A stretch of 64,000 nt of DNA from Sphingobacteriales bacterium 46-32 (GTDB lineage Bacteria; Bacteroidota; Bacteroidia; Chitinophagales; Chitinophagaceae). The stretch's first letter is position 1, and every line of letters begins with the position of its first letter. Positions 8,557-15,644 of this stretch are shown one piece after another. The stretch is from positions 1,695,203 through 1,759,202 of the forward strand of contig MKTY01000020.1 in NCBI GenBank assembly GCA_001898485.1, written 5' to 3'. The position numbers and the translations under genes were made by a program. Below the pieces are notes generated by a model that did no database searches, was not told the origin of the DNA, and saw only the letters and a program-made list of their open reading frames with translations.

Positions 8557-8749
8557 TTTTTGTACGTTTAAACAAACTGAATAAAAGAATACCCAGCAAT
8601 GCTCCGTATGCAGTGCTGTTGAGCCAGCGTGAAGTGATCATGCAGGTGCCATCTTTACAACCGATTTGCTGCCAGTACAGAAAACCCGCAAGTGCACCCA
8701 GCACAAATCCTGCAATGACCAACTTGTTATTTAGTATCCAGCTCTTCAT
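8537..8749 (-). CDS. DUF6132 family small membrane protein
   Basis: A 70-residue protein with two hydrophobic helices (LVIAGFVLGALAGFLYW and TAYGALLGILLFSLF). The loop between them holds the cysteine pair GCKDGTCMITS. This pattern matches the DUF6132 family. It overlaps the genes on both sides by 20-23 bases. The paired cysteines in a sulfide island make a sulfur-handling role attractive, but nothing in the sequence proves it. Confidence 0.75.
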   Translation of the reverse strand: MKSWILNNKLVIAGFVLGALAGFLYWQQIGCKDGTCMITSRWLNSTAYGALLGILLFSLFKRTKNGNSKS

Positions 8750-8972
8750 AGTGAATATCGGTTGTTTGATCTTTTTTAAGCGGTCCGGGTACGGAACAGG
8801 ATCCTGCCATGAAACAGGTACTGCTGGAAAAGAGCGACAGCAACAGAAACATGGCTCCCAGCACCATCAGTACCCATTGTGCGGTGGAGATAGCGCCCCA
8901 CAAAATTACCAAACCTGCAGCAACCCGCATAAATTTTATGATTCCCCATCCACTCAAAAGCTTATGTATCAT
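8727..8972 (-). CDS. Small membrane protein, DUF2892-like
   Basis: An 81-residue protein whose first half is two adjacent hydrophobic segments (FMRVAAGLVILWGAI and WVLMVLGAMFLLLSLF) followed by CFMAGSCSVP with two cysteines. The layout resembles the DUF2892/YgaP C-terminal membrane hairpin, but I am not certain of the family. It begins 40 bp after the sulfide:quinone oxidoreductase and overlaps DUF6132 by 23 bases, so it is the second gene of this operon. Confidence 0.65.
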   Translation of the reverse strand: MIHKLLSGWGIIKFMRVAAGLVILWGAISTAQWVLMVLGAMFLLLSLFSSSTCFMAGSCSVPGPLKKDQTTDIHYEELDTK

Positions 8973-9011
8973 ATAAAAAGTTTAAATAAGAAATTGTCTG
9001 TTATACTTGTT

Positions 9012-10208
9012 TTACATTTTACCCGGTAATATTTTATTCCAGTAAAGCCAGGGCAGAACCCGTTTTTTTAGCTGATACATACTCCACCGTTCACGGCTTT
9101 GGTCAAACGGGAAGGTTTCCACGGGCTCATTATTATAATTAAACTCGCAGAGCACCAGTTTGCCATAACCCGTCACTATCGGGCAGCTGGTATAGCCGTT
9201 ATAGGAAGCGGTTAGTGGCTGATGCTTCATGAGGCTGATCAGGTTGCTGACGAGCACCGGCGCCTGCTTGCGGATGGCGGCTCCCGTGCGCGAAGTAGGC
9301 AGTGATGAAGCATCGCCCAAGGAGAATATATTGGGATAACGCGTGTGCTGCAGTGTATGCCTGTCTACATCTACCCAGCCTGCAGAGTTGGCCAACGGGC
9401 TGTTTCGGACACAATCGGGTGCACTTTGCGGCGGAGTGACATGGATTATATCAAACGAAACCCAGTACTCCTGATCCCTGTTGTGAGGACCAATACCTAT
9501 AAACTTTGCTCTTTTACCGTCACCATCAATTTCTACCAGATTTGTATAGAAATGCAGGTCTGTGTGAGAACGATCTGCTACTTTTTTAAGAGTGCGTTCA
9601 TACTTGTCAACTGCAAAAAGCCGGGTGCCCCCACTCCAGAACTGAATACTGGTTTTATCAAACAAGCCGTGGCGCTTGAAATAATCAGCGGCCAGCCACA
9701 TAATCTTTTGCGGAGCACCGCCGCATTTAACCACCGTGGGAGGATTGGTAAAAAGTGCCGTACCTCCCTTGAAATTCCGGATACATTCCCAGGTATAGGG
9801 AGCCTGATCAAACCTGTAATTGGAGCAAACCCCATTTTTACCCAGTGTTGCTTTCAATCCCTTTATCTGATCCCAGTTAAGCTGTATGCCGGGAGCTACT
9901 ACCAGGTAGTCATACTTTACAAACGTATGATCATCGAGCTGTACCATATTATTCTCTGGTGAGAATGAAACAACTGCGCGCCTGAGCCAGCATACACTAT
10001 CTGGCATTACCGTTGCTTCCGGGCGTACTGTTTTATTTATATCAAAAGCTCCGGCTCCTACGAGGGTCCATGCAGGCTGATAGTAATGTTGGGTTGAAGG
10101 CTCGATAATGGCAATATCCAAACGTTTGTCTTTGCGTAGTAATTGTGCTGCAACAGCAATTCCGGCATTGCCACCTCCTACTATTACAATCTGATGATGA
10201 GCTGACAT
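9012..10208 (-). CDS. sqr: Sulfide:quinone oxidoreductase, mitochondrial type (type II)
   Basis: A flavoprotein of 398 residues that oxidises sulfide and passes electrons to quinone. The FAD fold VIVGGGNAG is at the N-terminus, and HYYQPAWTLVGAGA follows. The redox cysteines sit in VKCGGAPQKIM (Cys162) and GYTSCPIVTGY (Cys342), matching the active-site pair of human SQOR. DVDRHTLQHTRYPN and ETFPFDQSRERWSMY are also shared with the mitochondrial enzyme. An in-frame ATG at 10217 would add three residues. It heads an operon with two small membrane proteins, thioredoxin and DUF983. A Crp/Fnr-like palindrome lies about 60 bp upstream. Acceptor may be bacillithiol, since bshA is present nearby. Confidence 0.92.
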   Translation of the reverse strand: MSAHHQIVIVGGGNAGIAVAAQLLRKDKRLDIAIIEPSTQHYYQPAWTLVGAGAFDINKTVRPEATVMPDSVCWLRRAVVSFSPENNMVQLDDHTFVKYDYLVVAPGIQLNWDQIKGLKATLGKNGVCSNYRFDQAPYTWECIRNFKGGTALFTNPPTVVKCGGAPQKIMWLAADYFKRHGLFDKTSIQFWSGGTRLFAVDKYERTLKKVADRSHTDLHFYTNLVEIDGDGKRAKFIGIGPHNRDQEYWVSFDIIHVTPPQSAPDCVRNSPLANSAGWVDVDRHTLQHTRYPNIFSLGDASSLPTSRTGAAIRKQAPVLVSNLISLMKHQPLTASYNGYTSCPIVTGYGKLVLCEFNYNNEPVETFPFDQSRERWSMYQLKKRVLPWLYWNKILPGKM

Positions 10209-10256
10209 AACTGGCATTTATTTAAGACAGCAAGGTATACTATGACAACATGTATA

Positions 10257-10276
10257 CTTGTGATCAAAGTCACAAG
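10257..10276. promoter_or_regulatory. Crp/Fnr-type operator upstream of sqr
   Basis: CTTGTGA-N6-TCACAAG is a perfect inverted repeat that matches the TGTGA-N6-TCACA layout of Crp/Fnr-family sites. Its centre lies 36 bp upstream of a weak -7-like sequence (reverse complement of 10231-10238), which would put it near -42 relative to the start of sqr transcription, a typical activator position. A related site with nearly the same spacing lies upstream of the second persulfide dioxygenase gene. Confidence 0.7.
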
Positions 10277-10327
10277 AGCGCGGAATGAAAACGGAAAAAA
10301 AACAGTCAGGATGACCGGCTGATCATA

Positions 10328-10368
10328 CTCAACCGGAATGGTGACAATTGTCATACAGCACGGTTGAG
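10328..10368. promoter_or_regulatory. Nested palindrome in the sqr / ETHE1-rhodanese divergent promoter region
   Basis: The 12-bp palindrome TGACAATTGTCA (10342-10353) is enclosed by CTCAACCG (10328-10335) and CGGTTGAG (10361-10368), an exact 8-bp inverted repeat placed almost symmetrically around it. There is no T run, so a terminator is unlikely. A regulator-binding site or a cruciform is possible. The remainder of this 296-bp intergenic region shows nothing else I can name. Confidence 0.4.
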
Positions 10369-10513
10369 ATGCATTGCACATTTGTAAATGAACTGGCGGG
10401 TAATTAAAATCAGCTAAACAGAGAATGCACCAGTCGATGTCCGTGATGAGCTATCTGAAAAAGACATAGACGACTTTAATTAACATATTTTCTACTATTA
10501 AAAACGATCAGTA

Positions 10514-11938
10514 ATGCGAATAGAACAAATTTATACAGGTTGCCTTGCCGAGGCTGCCTATTACATTGAAAGCAATGGCGAAGCTGCTATTATAGATCCT
10601 TTGCGCGATACGGCGCCTTATATTGAAAAGGCTGCACGGGACGGGGCAAAGATTAAATACATCCTGGAAACACATTTTCATGCTGATTTTGTAAGTGGTC
10701 ATCTCGACCTGGCCCGCAAGACCGGCGCAGCAATTGTATACGGACCTACGGCATCGCCTGCCTTTCCTGCGCATATTGCAACGGATGGGGAGGAATTGAA
10801 ATTGGGTAATGTGCGTATTAAAGTATTGCACACACCTGGCCATACCCTTGAAAGTTCTACTTTTCTGCTGCTGAACGAAGAAGGGCAGGAGAAAGCTATT
10901 TTCACAGGCGATACATTGTTTATTGGCGATGTGGGACGTCCTGATCTGGTGCAGAAAGTAAAAGCAGACATCACACCGGAATTGCTGGCCGGATACCTGT
11001 ATGACTCTTTACGGAGTAAGATAATGCCCCTGCCAGACGATGTAATTGTTTACCCGGGACATGGAGCTGGCAGCGCCTGCGGCAAGAATATGAGCAGGGA
11101 GACTACAGACACGCTGGGCCATCAGAAAATGACCAACTATGCATTGCGCGCCGGTATGACACGTGATGAGTTTGTGAAGGAAGTGCTGGAAGGCCTGGTA
11201 GAACCGCCCCAGTATTTTCCTGCCAATGTACTCATGAACCTGCGGGGTGGTATCGAAAGTGTAGATGATATTCTGAAGAAAGGCAACAGGGGCTGGAATG
11301 CTCGTGAGTTTGAAGCCGCCCGCGACAGTCTCGATGCATTGGTGATTGATACGAGGAGTAAAGAAGACTTTACCCGGGAACATATACCTGATTCGGTCTT
11401 TATTGGTCTTGACGACAATTTTGCACCCTGGGTAGGCACACTTGTTACCGATCTGAAGCAGCCTATATTATTCATTGCAGATGAAGGAAGAGAAGCAGAA
11501 GTAGTGACCCGCCTGGCCCGTGTAGGTTATGATAACTCACTCGGCTACCTGGCAGGCGGTATCGATATGTGGAAAGAAGCCGGATATGATACGGCCAGGC
11601 TCGAAGAGATCAGCGCAGCCGATTTTGCCAGCCTGTATCAGTCATCGGGCGATAAGATCAATCTGCTCGATGCCCGCAGACACAGTGAGTTTGAATCGGA
11701 ACATATTATTGGGGCAATCAACTTTCCGCTCGACTTTGTAAATCAACAGATGTCTGAGCTGGATCGCAATAAGCGTTATTATATCCATTGTGCAGGCGGA
11801 TACCGCTCTGTGATACTGGCTTCAATACTTAAGGCAAGAGGATTTGAGAAACTGGTAAATATCAGGGGAGGCTTCAAAGCATTAAGCCAGACCAGTCTGA
11901 AGCGTTCTCATTATAAAGCTCCTGTCACACAACTCTGA
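10514..11938 (+). CDS. Persulfide dioxygenase-rhodanese fusion (CstB/ETHE1-like), copy 1
   Basis: A 474-residue protein with an ETHE1-type metallo-beta-lactamase domain (about 1-240; metal motif THFHADFVSGH with His54, His56, Asp58, His63) and two rhodanese domains. The first rhodanese domain (about 260-360) ends in DEGREAEVV and has no catalytic cysteine; the second has the active loop HCAGGYRS (Cys426). This layout matches CstB, which oxidises low-molecular-weight persulfide to sulfite and makes thiosulfate. It is transcribed away from sqr and closely related to the gene at 14151-15569. A hairpin terminator follows. Substrate could be bacillithiol persulfide. Confidence 0.9.
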   Translation: MRIEQIYTGCLAEAAYYIESNGEAAIIDPLRDTAPYIEKAARDGAKIKYILETHFHADFVSGHLDLARKTGAAIVYGPTASPAFPAHIATDGEELKLGNVRIKVLHTPGHTLESSTFLLLNEEGQEKAIFTGDTLFIGDVGRPDLVQKVKADITPELLAGYLYDSLRSKIMPLPDDVIVYPGHGAGSACGKNMSRETTDTLGHQKMTNYALRAGMTRDEFVKEVLEGLVEPPQYFPANVLMNLRGGIESVDDILKKGNRGWNAREFEAARDSLDALVIDTRSKEDFTREHIPDSVFIGLDDNFAPWVGTLVTDLKQPILFIADEGREAEVVTRLARVGYDNSLGYLAGGIDMWKEAGYDTARLEEISAADFASLYQSSGDKINLLDARRHSEFESEHIIGAINFPLDFVNQQMSELDRNKRYYIHCAGGYRSVILASILKARGFEKLVNIRGGFKALSQTSLKRSHYKAPVTQL

Positions 11939-11960
11939 ACCGTATTTTACATACCACCTG

Positions 11961-11998
11961 CCGCCATCAGTGCTTAACGACTGGTGGCGGTATCTTTT
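11961..11998 (+). terminator. Terminator of the first persulfide dioxygenase gene
   Basis: CCGCCATCAG (11961-11970) and CTGGTGGCGG (11981-11990) form a 10-bp stem with one G-T pair and a 10-nt loop, followed by TATCTTTTT. The hairpin contains the last codons and stop of the TlpA-like gene on the other strand. Confidence 0.75.
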
Positions 11999-12504
11999 TG
12001 TGCCAGCAGATCTGTAAAGTAGGGTGTATCGTAGTTGAATGCACCGTCTTTGCGGTAAATAAGTTCTCCGGCTTCATTAAATACATACGTGACGGGAATA
12101 CCCTGTACCTGAAACAGCGGGGGCAGTGCAGCGGTAGCACCATAAACAGGGAGTGTCATTTTATTGTTGCTGGCATATTTTATGGCTTGCTCAAAATTAT
12201 CATCCAGCGAGAGCATGACAAATGCTGTTTTGCTGCTATCCACTTTTGACTGCAGACGTTGTATAGAAGGAATTTCTTCACGGCATGGGCCGCACCAGGT
12301 GGCCCAGAGGTTTACAAATACTTTTTTGCCTCGGAAGCTGGCGAGTGACAGGCTTTGTCCGTTTGCTGCCGTCAATGCCAGGTCAGGGATGGTGGGTACT
12401 ACCGGTTTAAAATTGGCGGAAGCAGTTTCGGCAGGCGCGGTTTCTTCTGCATTGTTGCAGGCAGAAAATAAAACAAGGGAAAGTAAAATGAATGGTAGAC
12501 GCAT
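11974..12504 (-). CDS. TlpA/ResA-like thioredoxin-fold lipoprotein
   Basis: A 176-residue periplasmic-facing thioredoxin-fold protein. The N-terminus is a lipoprotein signal with FSAC (Cys16) as lipobox. The active site is NLWATWCGPCREEIP (Cys71, Cys74), and GIPVTYVF supplies the cis-proline. TlpA/ResA relatives reduce exported thiol groups. It lies downstream of the YeeE pair, separated by a large AT-rich hairpin repeat that spans the space right up to its start codon. Its 3' end lies inside the terminator of the convergent gene. A role in handling periplasmic sulfur is inferred from position. Confidence 0.88.
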   Translation of the reverse strand: MRLPFILLSLVLFSACNNAEETAPAETASANFKPVVPTIPDLALTAANGQSLSLASFRGKKVFVNLWATWCGPCREEIPSIQRLQSKVDSSKTAFVMLSLDDNFEQAIKYASNNKMTLPVYGATAALPPLFQVQGIPVTYVFNEAGELIYRKDGAFNYDTPYFTDLLAQKDTATSR

Positions 12505-12508
12505 AATA

Positions 12509-12605
12509 AGTATAAAGAGTTTAAAGGGTATAAGGAGTTTAAAGGGTATAAGGAGTTTAAAGATAATCCTTAAACTTTTTAAACTCTTTATACCCTTTAA
12601 ACTTG
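12509..12605. repeat. AT-rich palindromic repeat (family B, copy 1)
   Basis: The left half contains two and a half tandem copies of an 18-bp unit, AGTTTAAAGGGTATAAGG. The right half (12569-12605) is its inverse (CTTTATACCCTTTAAACTT), so the region can fold into a long hairpin. It fills the space between the YeeE-like stop and the TlpA start. Related hairpins lie at 24792-24914 and 46818-46908, and a half copy at 41661-41702. Confidence 0.85.
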
Positions 12606-13124
12606 TTAATGTGGCAACCGGTTGCTGAATTTCCCATACACCCAGGTGCCGGCAATTGCACTAAGCAATGTTACTGTTATCACCAGGGCTCCCGTACCAA
12701 TTTGTGCAAAGAGAGGTCCGGGGCAGGCGCCGGTCATGGCCCAGCCAAGTCCGAAGAGGATACCACCATAGATCTGTCCTTTATTGAATTTTTTGGATTC
12801 AATCCTAATGGGTTCACCCTCTATAGATCGGGCGCCGGATTTTTTAATTAAAAACACACTGAGCATGCCCACTACAACGGCAGAGCCTATCACGCCATAC
12901 ATGTGAAAGCTTTGCAGCCGAAACATTTCCTGGATGCGAAACCAGCTGACGATTTCTGCTTTTACGAATACAATGCCAAACAGCATCCCCAGCAGTGCAT
13001 ACTTGATATTGGTATAAAGCGGCCGGTCAAGTGTACTTTCATTTACACACATAGCATGATCGGCTCTTACTTCGTAATCGGTATTTTCTTTTTTTATAGA
13101 AGAGGCAGACATGTCTGGATTCAT
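12606..13124 (-). CDS. YeeE/YedE-type sulfur transporter, half 2 (DUF6691-like)
   Basis: A 172-residue membrane protein with about four helices and the family motif GWAMTGACPGPLFAQIG containing the conserved cysteine. About 45 soluble residues precede the first helix. It starts directly at the stop of the partner gene, so the two probably form one split transporter. YeeE/YedE proteins import thiosulfate (TsuA) or related sulfur species. In this island thiosulfate made by the persulfide dioxygenases is a likely cargo; direction and substrate are inferred. Confidence 0.85.
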   Translation of the reverse strand: MNPDMSASSIKKENTDYEVRADHAMCVNESTLDRPLYTNIKYALLGMLFGIVFVKAEIVSWFRIQEMFRLQSFHMYGVIGSAVVVGMLSVFLIKKSGARSIEGEPIRIESKKFNKGQIYGGILFGLGWAMTGACPGPLFAQIGTGALVITVTLLSAIAGTWVYGKFSNRLPH

Positions 13125-13688
13125 TTAGAGTTGCAGAATAAAAGGAAGTATGAGGTTGGCCATAATAAAACCACCAATCATAAAACAGCAGGTGGCTACC
13201 AGGCTGGGCCATTGCAGGTTGCTAAGTCCCATAATGGAGTGGCCTGAAGTACAACCGCCCGCATAACGGGTGCCAAAACCTATCAGGAAACCACCCACAA
13301 CCATCAGCAAAAAACCACGCAGAGTGAGCAACGACGGCCATGAAAAAAGATCGGCAGGTACAATGCTGCTGTAATTATGAATACCGTATGCACCCAGCTC
13401 TGATACGAGCTGTGGATTAACCGCTACAGGTTTGGGGTTATTGAGCCATACTGAAGCAATGATGCCTCCGACCAGGATACCTCCCACGAAAAAAAGATTC
13501 CAAACCTCTTTTTTCCAGTCATAGCGGAAGAAAGGAATTCTGGCAGGTATACAGGCTGCACAGATATGGCGCAGGGAAGAAGATATCCCAAACGTTTTAT
13601 TGCCTAATAAAAGAAGTGCAGGTACAGTAAGACCAATCAGCGGACCTGCCACATACCAGGGCCAGGGCTGCCGTAGAAAATCCAGCAT
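13125..13688 (-). CDS. YeeE/YedE-type sulfur transporter, half 1
   Basis: A 187-residue membrane protein with about five helices and the signature [20 protein letters not shown], whose cysteine binds thiosulfate in known family members. I chose the ATG at 13688 ([11 protein letters not shown]); the frame extends upstream without a family match. A strong promoter (TTG-N18-TACCTTTG) lies 26 bp upstream of this ATG. The second half follows with no gap. Confidence 0.88.
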   Translation of the reverse strand: MLDFLRQPWPWYVAGPLIGLTVPALLLLGNKTFGISSSLRHICAACIPARIPFFRYDWKKEVWNLFFVGGILVGGIIASVWLNNPKPVAVNPQLVSELGAYGIHNYSSIVPADLFSWPSLLTLRGFLLMVVGGFLIGFGTRYAGGCTSGHSIMGLSNLQWPSLVATCCFMIGGFIMANLILPFILQL

Positions 13689-13713
13689 AGTAGGTTCTCG
13701 TTTTTTTGACCTG

Positions 13714-13742
13714 CAAAGGTACAACGAGTCCTGATTCTACAA
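13714..13742 (-). promoter_or_regulatory. Bacteroidota promoter of the YeeE/YedE pair
   Basis: On the minus strand TTG (13740-13742), 18 bp and TACCTTTG (13714-13721) match the Bacteroidota consensus TTG-N17-23-TAnnTTTG. It is the best-matching full promoter I see in the window. It gives a leader of about 20 nt and overlaps nothing else. Confidence 0.7.
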
Positions 13743-13753
13743 GGCGATATTGA

Positions 13754-14083
13754 TCACCGGCTATTCGCCTGAATCTGTTGCTGTATTTGTGTCCATGCTC
13801 CGCCATTGTAGGCCTCCAAACCGGCATTGCGCAACTGTTTATGAGCCAGGCTGCTGCGCATGCCACTGCGGCATACCACGATTATGGGTTGTTTTATTTT
13901 CTTTAGTTCGTTCATTTTCCCGGCAAGCATGTCTAACGGGTAATTGCGGGAACCTTTGATATGCCCAGATTGAAATTCGCCGGGTGTGCGAACATCTATG
14001 ATTACGGCGCCCTGTTGCAGAAGATCCGCCATATTGGAAGCAGCAGCGGGCTGCCCCAGTATTTTCCTGAGGAATGATAACAT
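13754..14083 (-). CDS. Single-domain rhodanese
   Basis: A 109-residue rhodanese-domain protein, IIDVRTPGEFQSGHIKGSRNYP followed by the active loop VVCRSGMRSS with catalytic Cys71. It has no signal peptide and is probably cytoplasmic. It is 67 bp downstream of the second persulfide dioxygenase gene and probably in its operon. Such proteins carry persulfide sulfur between donors and acceptors, for example to cyanide, thiols or thioredoxin. Confidence 0.9.
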   Translation of the reverse strand: MLSFLRKILGQPAAASNMADLLQQGAVIIDVRTPGEFQSGHIKGSRNYPLDMLAGKMNELKKIKQPIIVVCRSGMRSSLAHKQLRNAGLEAYNGGAWTQIQQQIQANSR

Positions 14084-14150
14084 GATAATAAGAGTTAAAG
14101 GGTGAAAAGCTGCCGGAATACGGAATTGTTTTCCGGCAGAATAAATCAGT

Positions 14151-15569
14151 TTATAGCAGGGTAGAGGGGCATACGTAATCGGTGAGTGTAAACTGGCCCG
14201 ATTCCCGGATGGATTTGAATCCGCCTTTTACATCAATCAGATTATCGTATCCTCTTGCCCGTAGTATCGAGTTGAATATCATAGAACGGTAGCCGCCGGC
14301 ACAATGCACATAATAGGTTTTATTTTTGTCTACCTGCAGCATGCTTTCATTAATAAAATCGAGTGGGGCATTTTCTGCATCCACAATATGTTCGCTTATG
14401 AACTCACTGTTTTTCCTTACGTCAAGGATGTTGAGATCATTTTGTTTCATTCGCTGTGCCAGTTCTCCGGCGCTGATCGATTCAATCTGATCGATTTCTT
14501 TACCGGCTTCTTTCCAGGCTTCAAAACCACCTGCCAGATAGCCGATCGTATGGTCATATCCTACACGAGCCAGGCGGGTGACCACTTCTTCTTCGCGGCC
14601 TTTTTCGGCTACAATCAGCAATTCCTGTTTGATATCGGGGATCAGGGTGCCTACCCAGGGAGCAAAACTGCCATCAATACCAATATTGATGGAGTTGGGT
14701 ACAAAGCCTTTGGCAAAGGTCTGCGGATCGCGGGTGTCGAGGATCAGTGCACCCGTTTCATTGGCTGCTGTTTCAAAAGCTTCAGGAGTAAGTGCATGCT
14801 GACCGCGTTGTAATACCTGGTCAATGCTTTCGTAGCCCTGGCTGTTCATCATTACATTAAGGGGGAAATATGCCGGCGGCGCCACGAGTCCTGATGTTAC
14901 TTCCTTAATAAACTCTTCGCGTGTCATATCGGCGCGCAGTGCATAATTGGTCATTTTCTGATGACCAAGTGTATCGGAGGTTTCCTTACTCATATTCTTG
15001 CCACAGGCGCTGCCGGCGCCATGGGCCGGATATACAATGATATCATCTGCCAGGGGCATGATCTTATTGCGCAGTGAATCGTACAGACTGGAAGCAAGCT
15101 TCTCCTGTGTAAGATCGGCTACAACTTTCTGCGCCAGGTCGGGGCGGCCTACATCGCCTATAAACAGTGTGTCTCCGGAAAACAGTGCCACATCTTTACC
15201 CTGCTCATCGCGCAGCAGATAGCAGGTACTTTCCATTGTGTGTCCGGGTGTATGTAACACTTTTAATGTTACCTGTCCGAGTTTCAGTTCTTCCCCATCC
15301 TCGGCGATATGTGCCTCGAAGGCCGGCGCAGCCAGCGGTCCATATACTATAGGGGCGCCTGTTTTTTTGCTAAGATCAAGATGGCCGCTTACAAAATCAG
15401 CATGAAAATGAGTTTCCAGCACATATTTGATGCGGGCATTATTTCTCGCGGCACGATCAATATAGGGTTGCACTTCGCGCAGGGGATCGATTACGGCGGC
15501 TTCACCATCGCTTTCGATATAATAAGCACCCTGTGCCAGGCATCCTGTATAGATTTGTTCAATTTTCAT
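14151..15569 (-). CDS. Persulfide dioxygenase-rhodanese fusion (CstB/ETHE1-like), copy 2
   Basis: A 472-residue paralogue of the protein at 10514-11938, similar along its whole length. It has the same order: ETHE1-like metallo-beta-lactamase domain with THFHADFVSGH, a first rhodanese domain lacking the cysteine (AEKGREEEVV), and a second with HCAGGYRS (Cys423). The gene is preceded by a -7 box (15592-15599) and a Crp/Fnr-like palindrome, and the Crp/Fnr gene itself lies immediately upstream. Two such copies in one island suggest different expression conditions or substrates. Confidence 0.9.
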   Translation of the reverse strand: MKIEQIYTGCLAQGAYYIESDGEAAVIDPLREVQPYIDRAARNNARIKYVLETHFHADFVSGHLDLSKKTGAPIVYGPLAAPAFEAHIAEDGEELKLGQVTLKVLHTPGHTMESTCYLLRDEQGKDVALFSGDTLFIGDVGRPDLAQKVVADLTQEKLASSLYDSLRNKIMPLADDIIVYPAHGAGSACGKNMSKETSDTLGHQKMTNYALRADMTREEFIKEVTSGLVAPPAYFPLNVMMNSQGYESIDQVLQRGQHALTPEAFETAANETGALILDTRDPQTFAKGFVPNSINIGIDGSFAPWVGTLIPDIKQELLIVAEKGREEEVVTRLARVGYDHTIGYLAGGFEAWKEAGKEIDQIESISAGELAQRMKQNDLNILDVRKNSEFISEHIVDAENAPLDFINESMLQVDKNKTYYVHCAGGYRSMIFNSILRARGYDNLIDVKGGFKSIRESGQFTLTDYVCPSTLL

Positions 15570-15591
15570 TGCTCACTTTTTTATTTGAATT

Positions 15592-15599
15592 CAAAACTA
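15592..15599 (-). promoter_or_regulatory. -7 promoter element of persulfide dioxygenase copy 2
   Basis: The minus strand reads TAGTTTTG, matching TAnnTTTG. There is no TTG at the expected -33 position; instead the palindrome at 15619-15638 is centred about 36 bp upstream of the box, consistent with an activator-dependent promoter. Confidence 0.5.
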
Positions 15600-15618
15600 C
15601 TTTATCCGTAAAACAGAA

Positions 15619-15638
15619 ATGGTGACCTGTATCACATT
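15619..15638. promoter_or_regulatory. Crp/Fnr-type operator upstream of persulfide dioxygenase copy 2
   Basis: ATGGTGA-N6-TCACATT is a near-palindrome sharing the GTGA-N6-TCAC core with the site at 10257-10276. It lies between the Crp/Fnr gene stop (15645) and the dioxygenase promoter. Its distance from the -7 box matches that of the sqr site to within one base. Confidence 0.6.
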
Positions 15639-15644
15639 ACCCCG

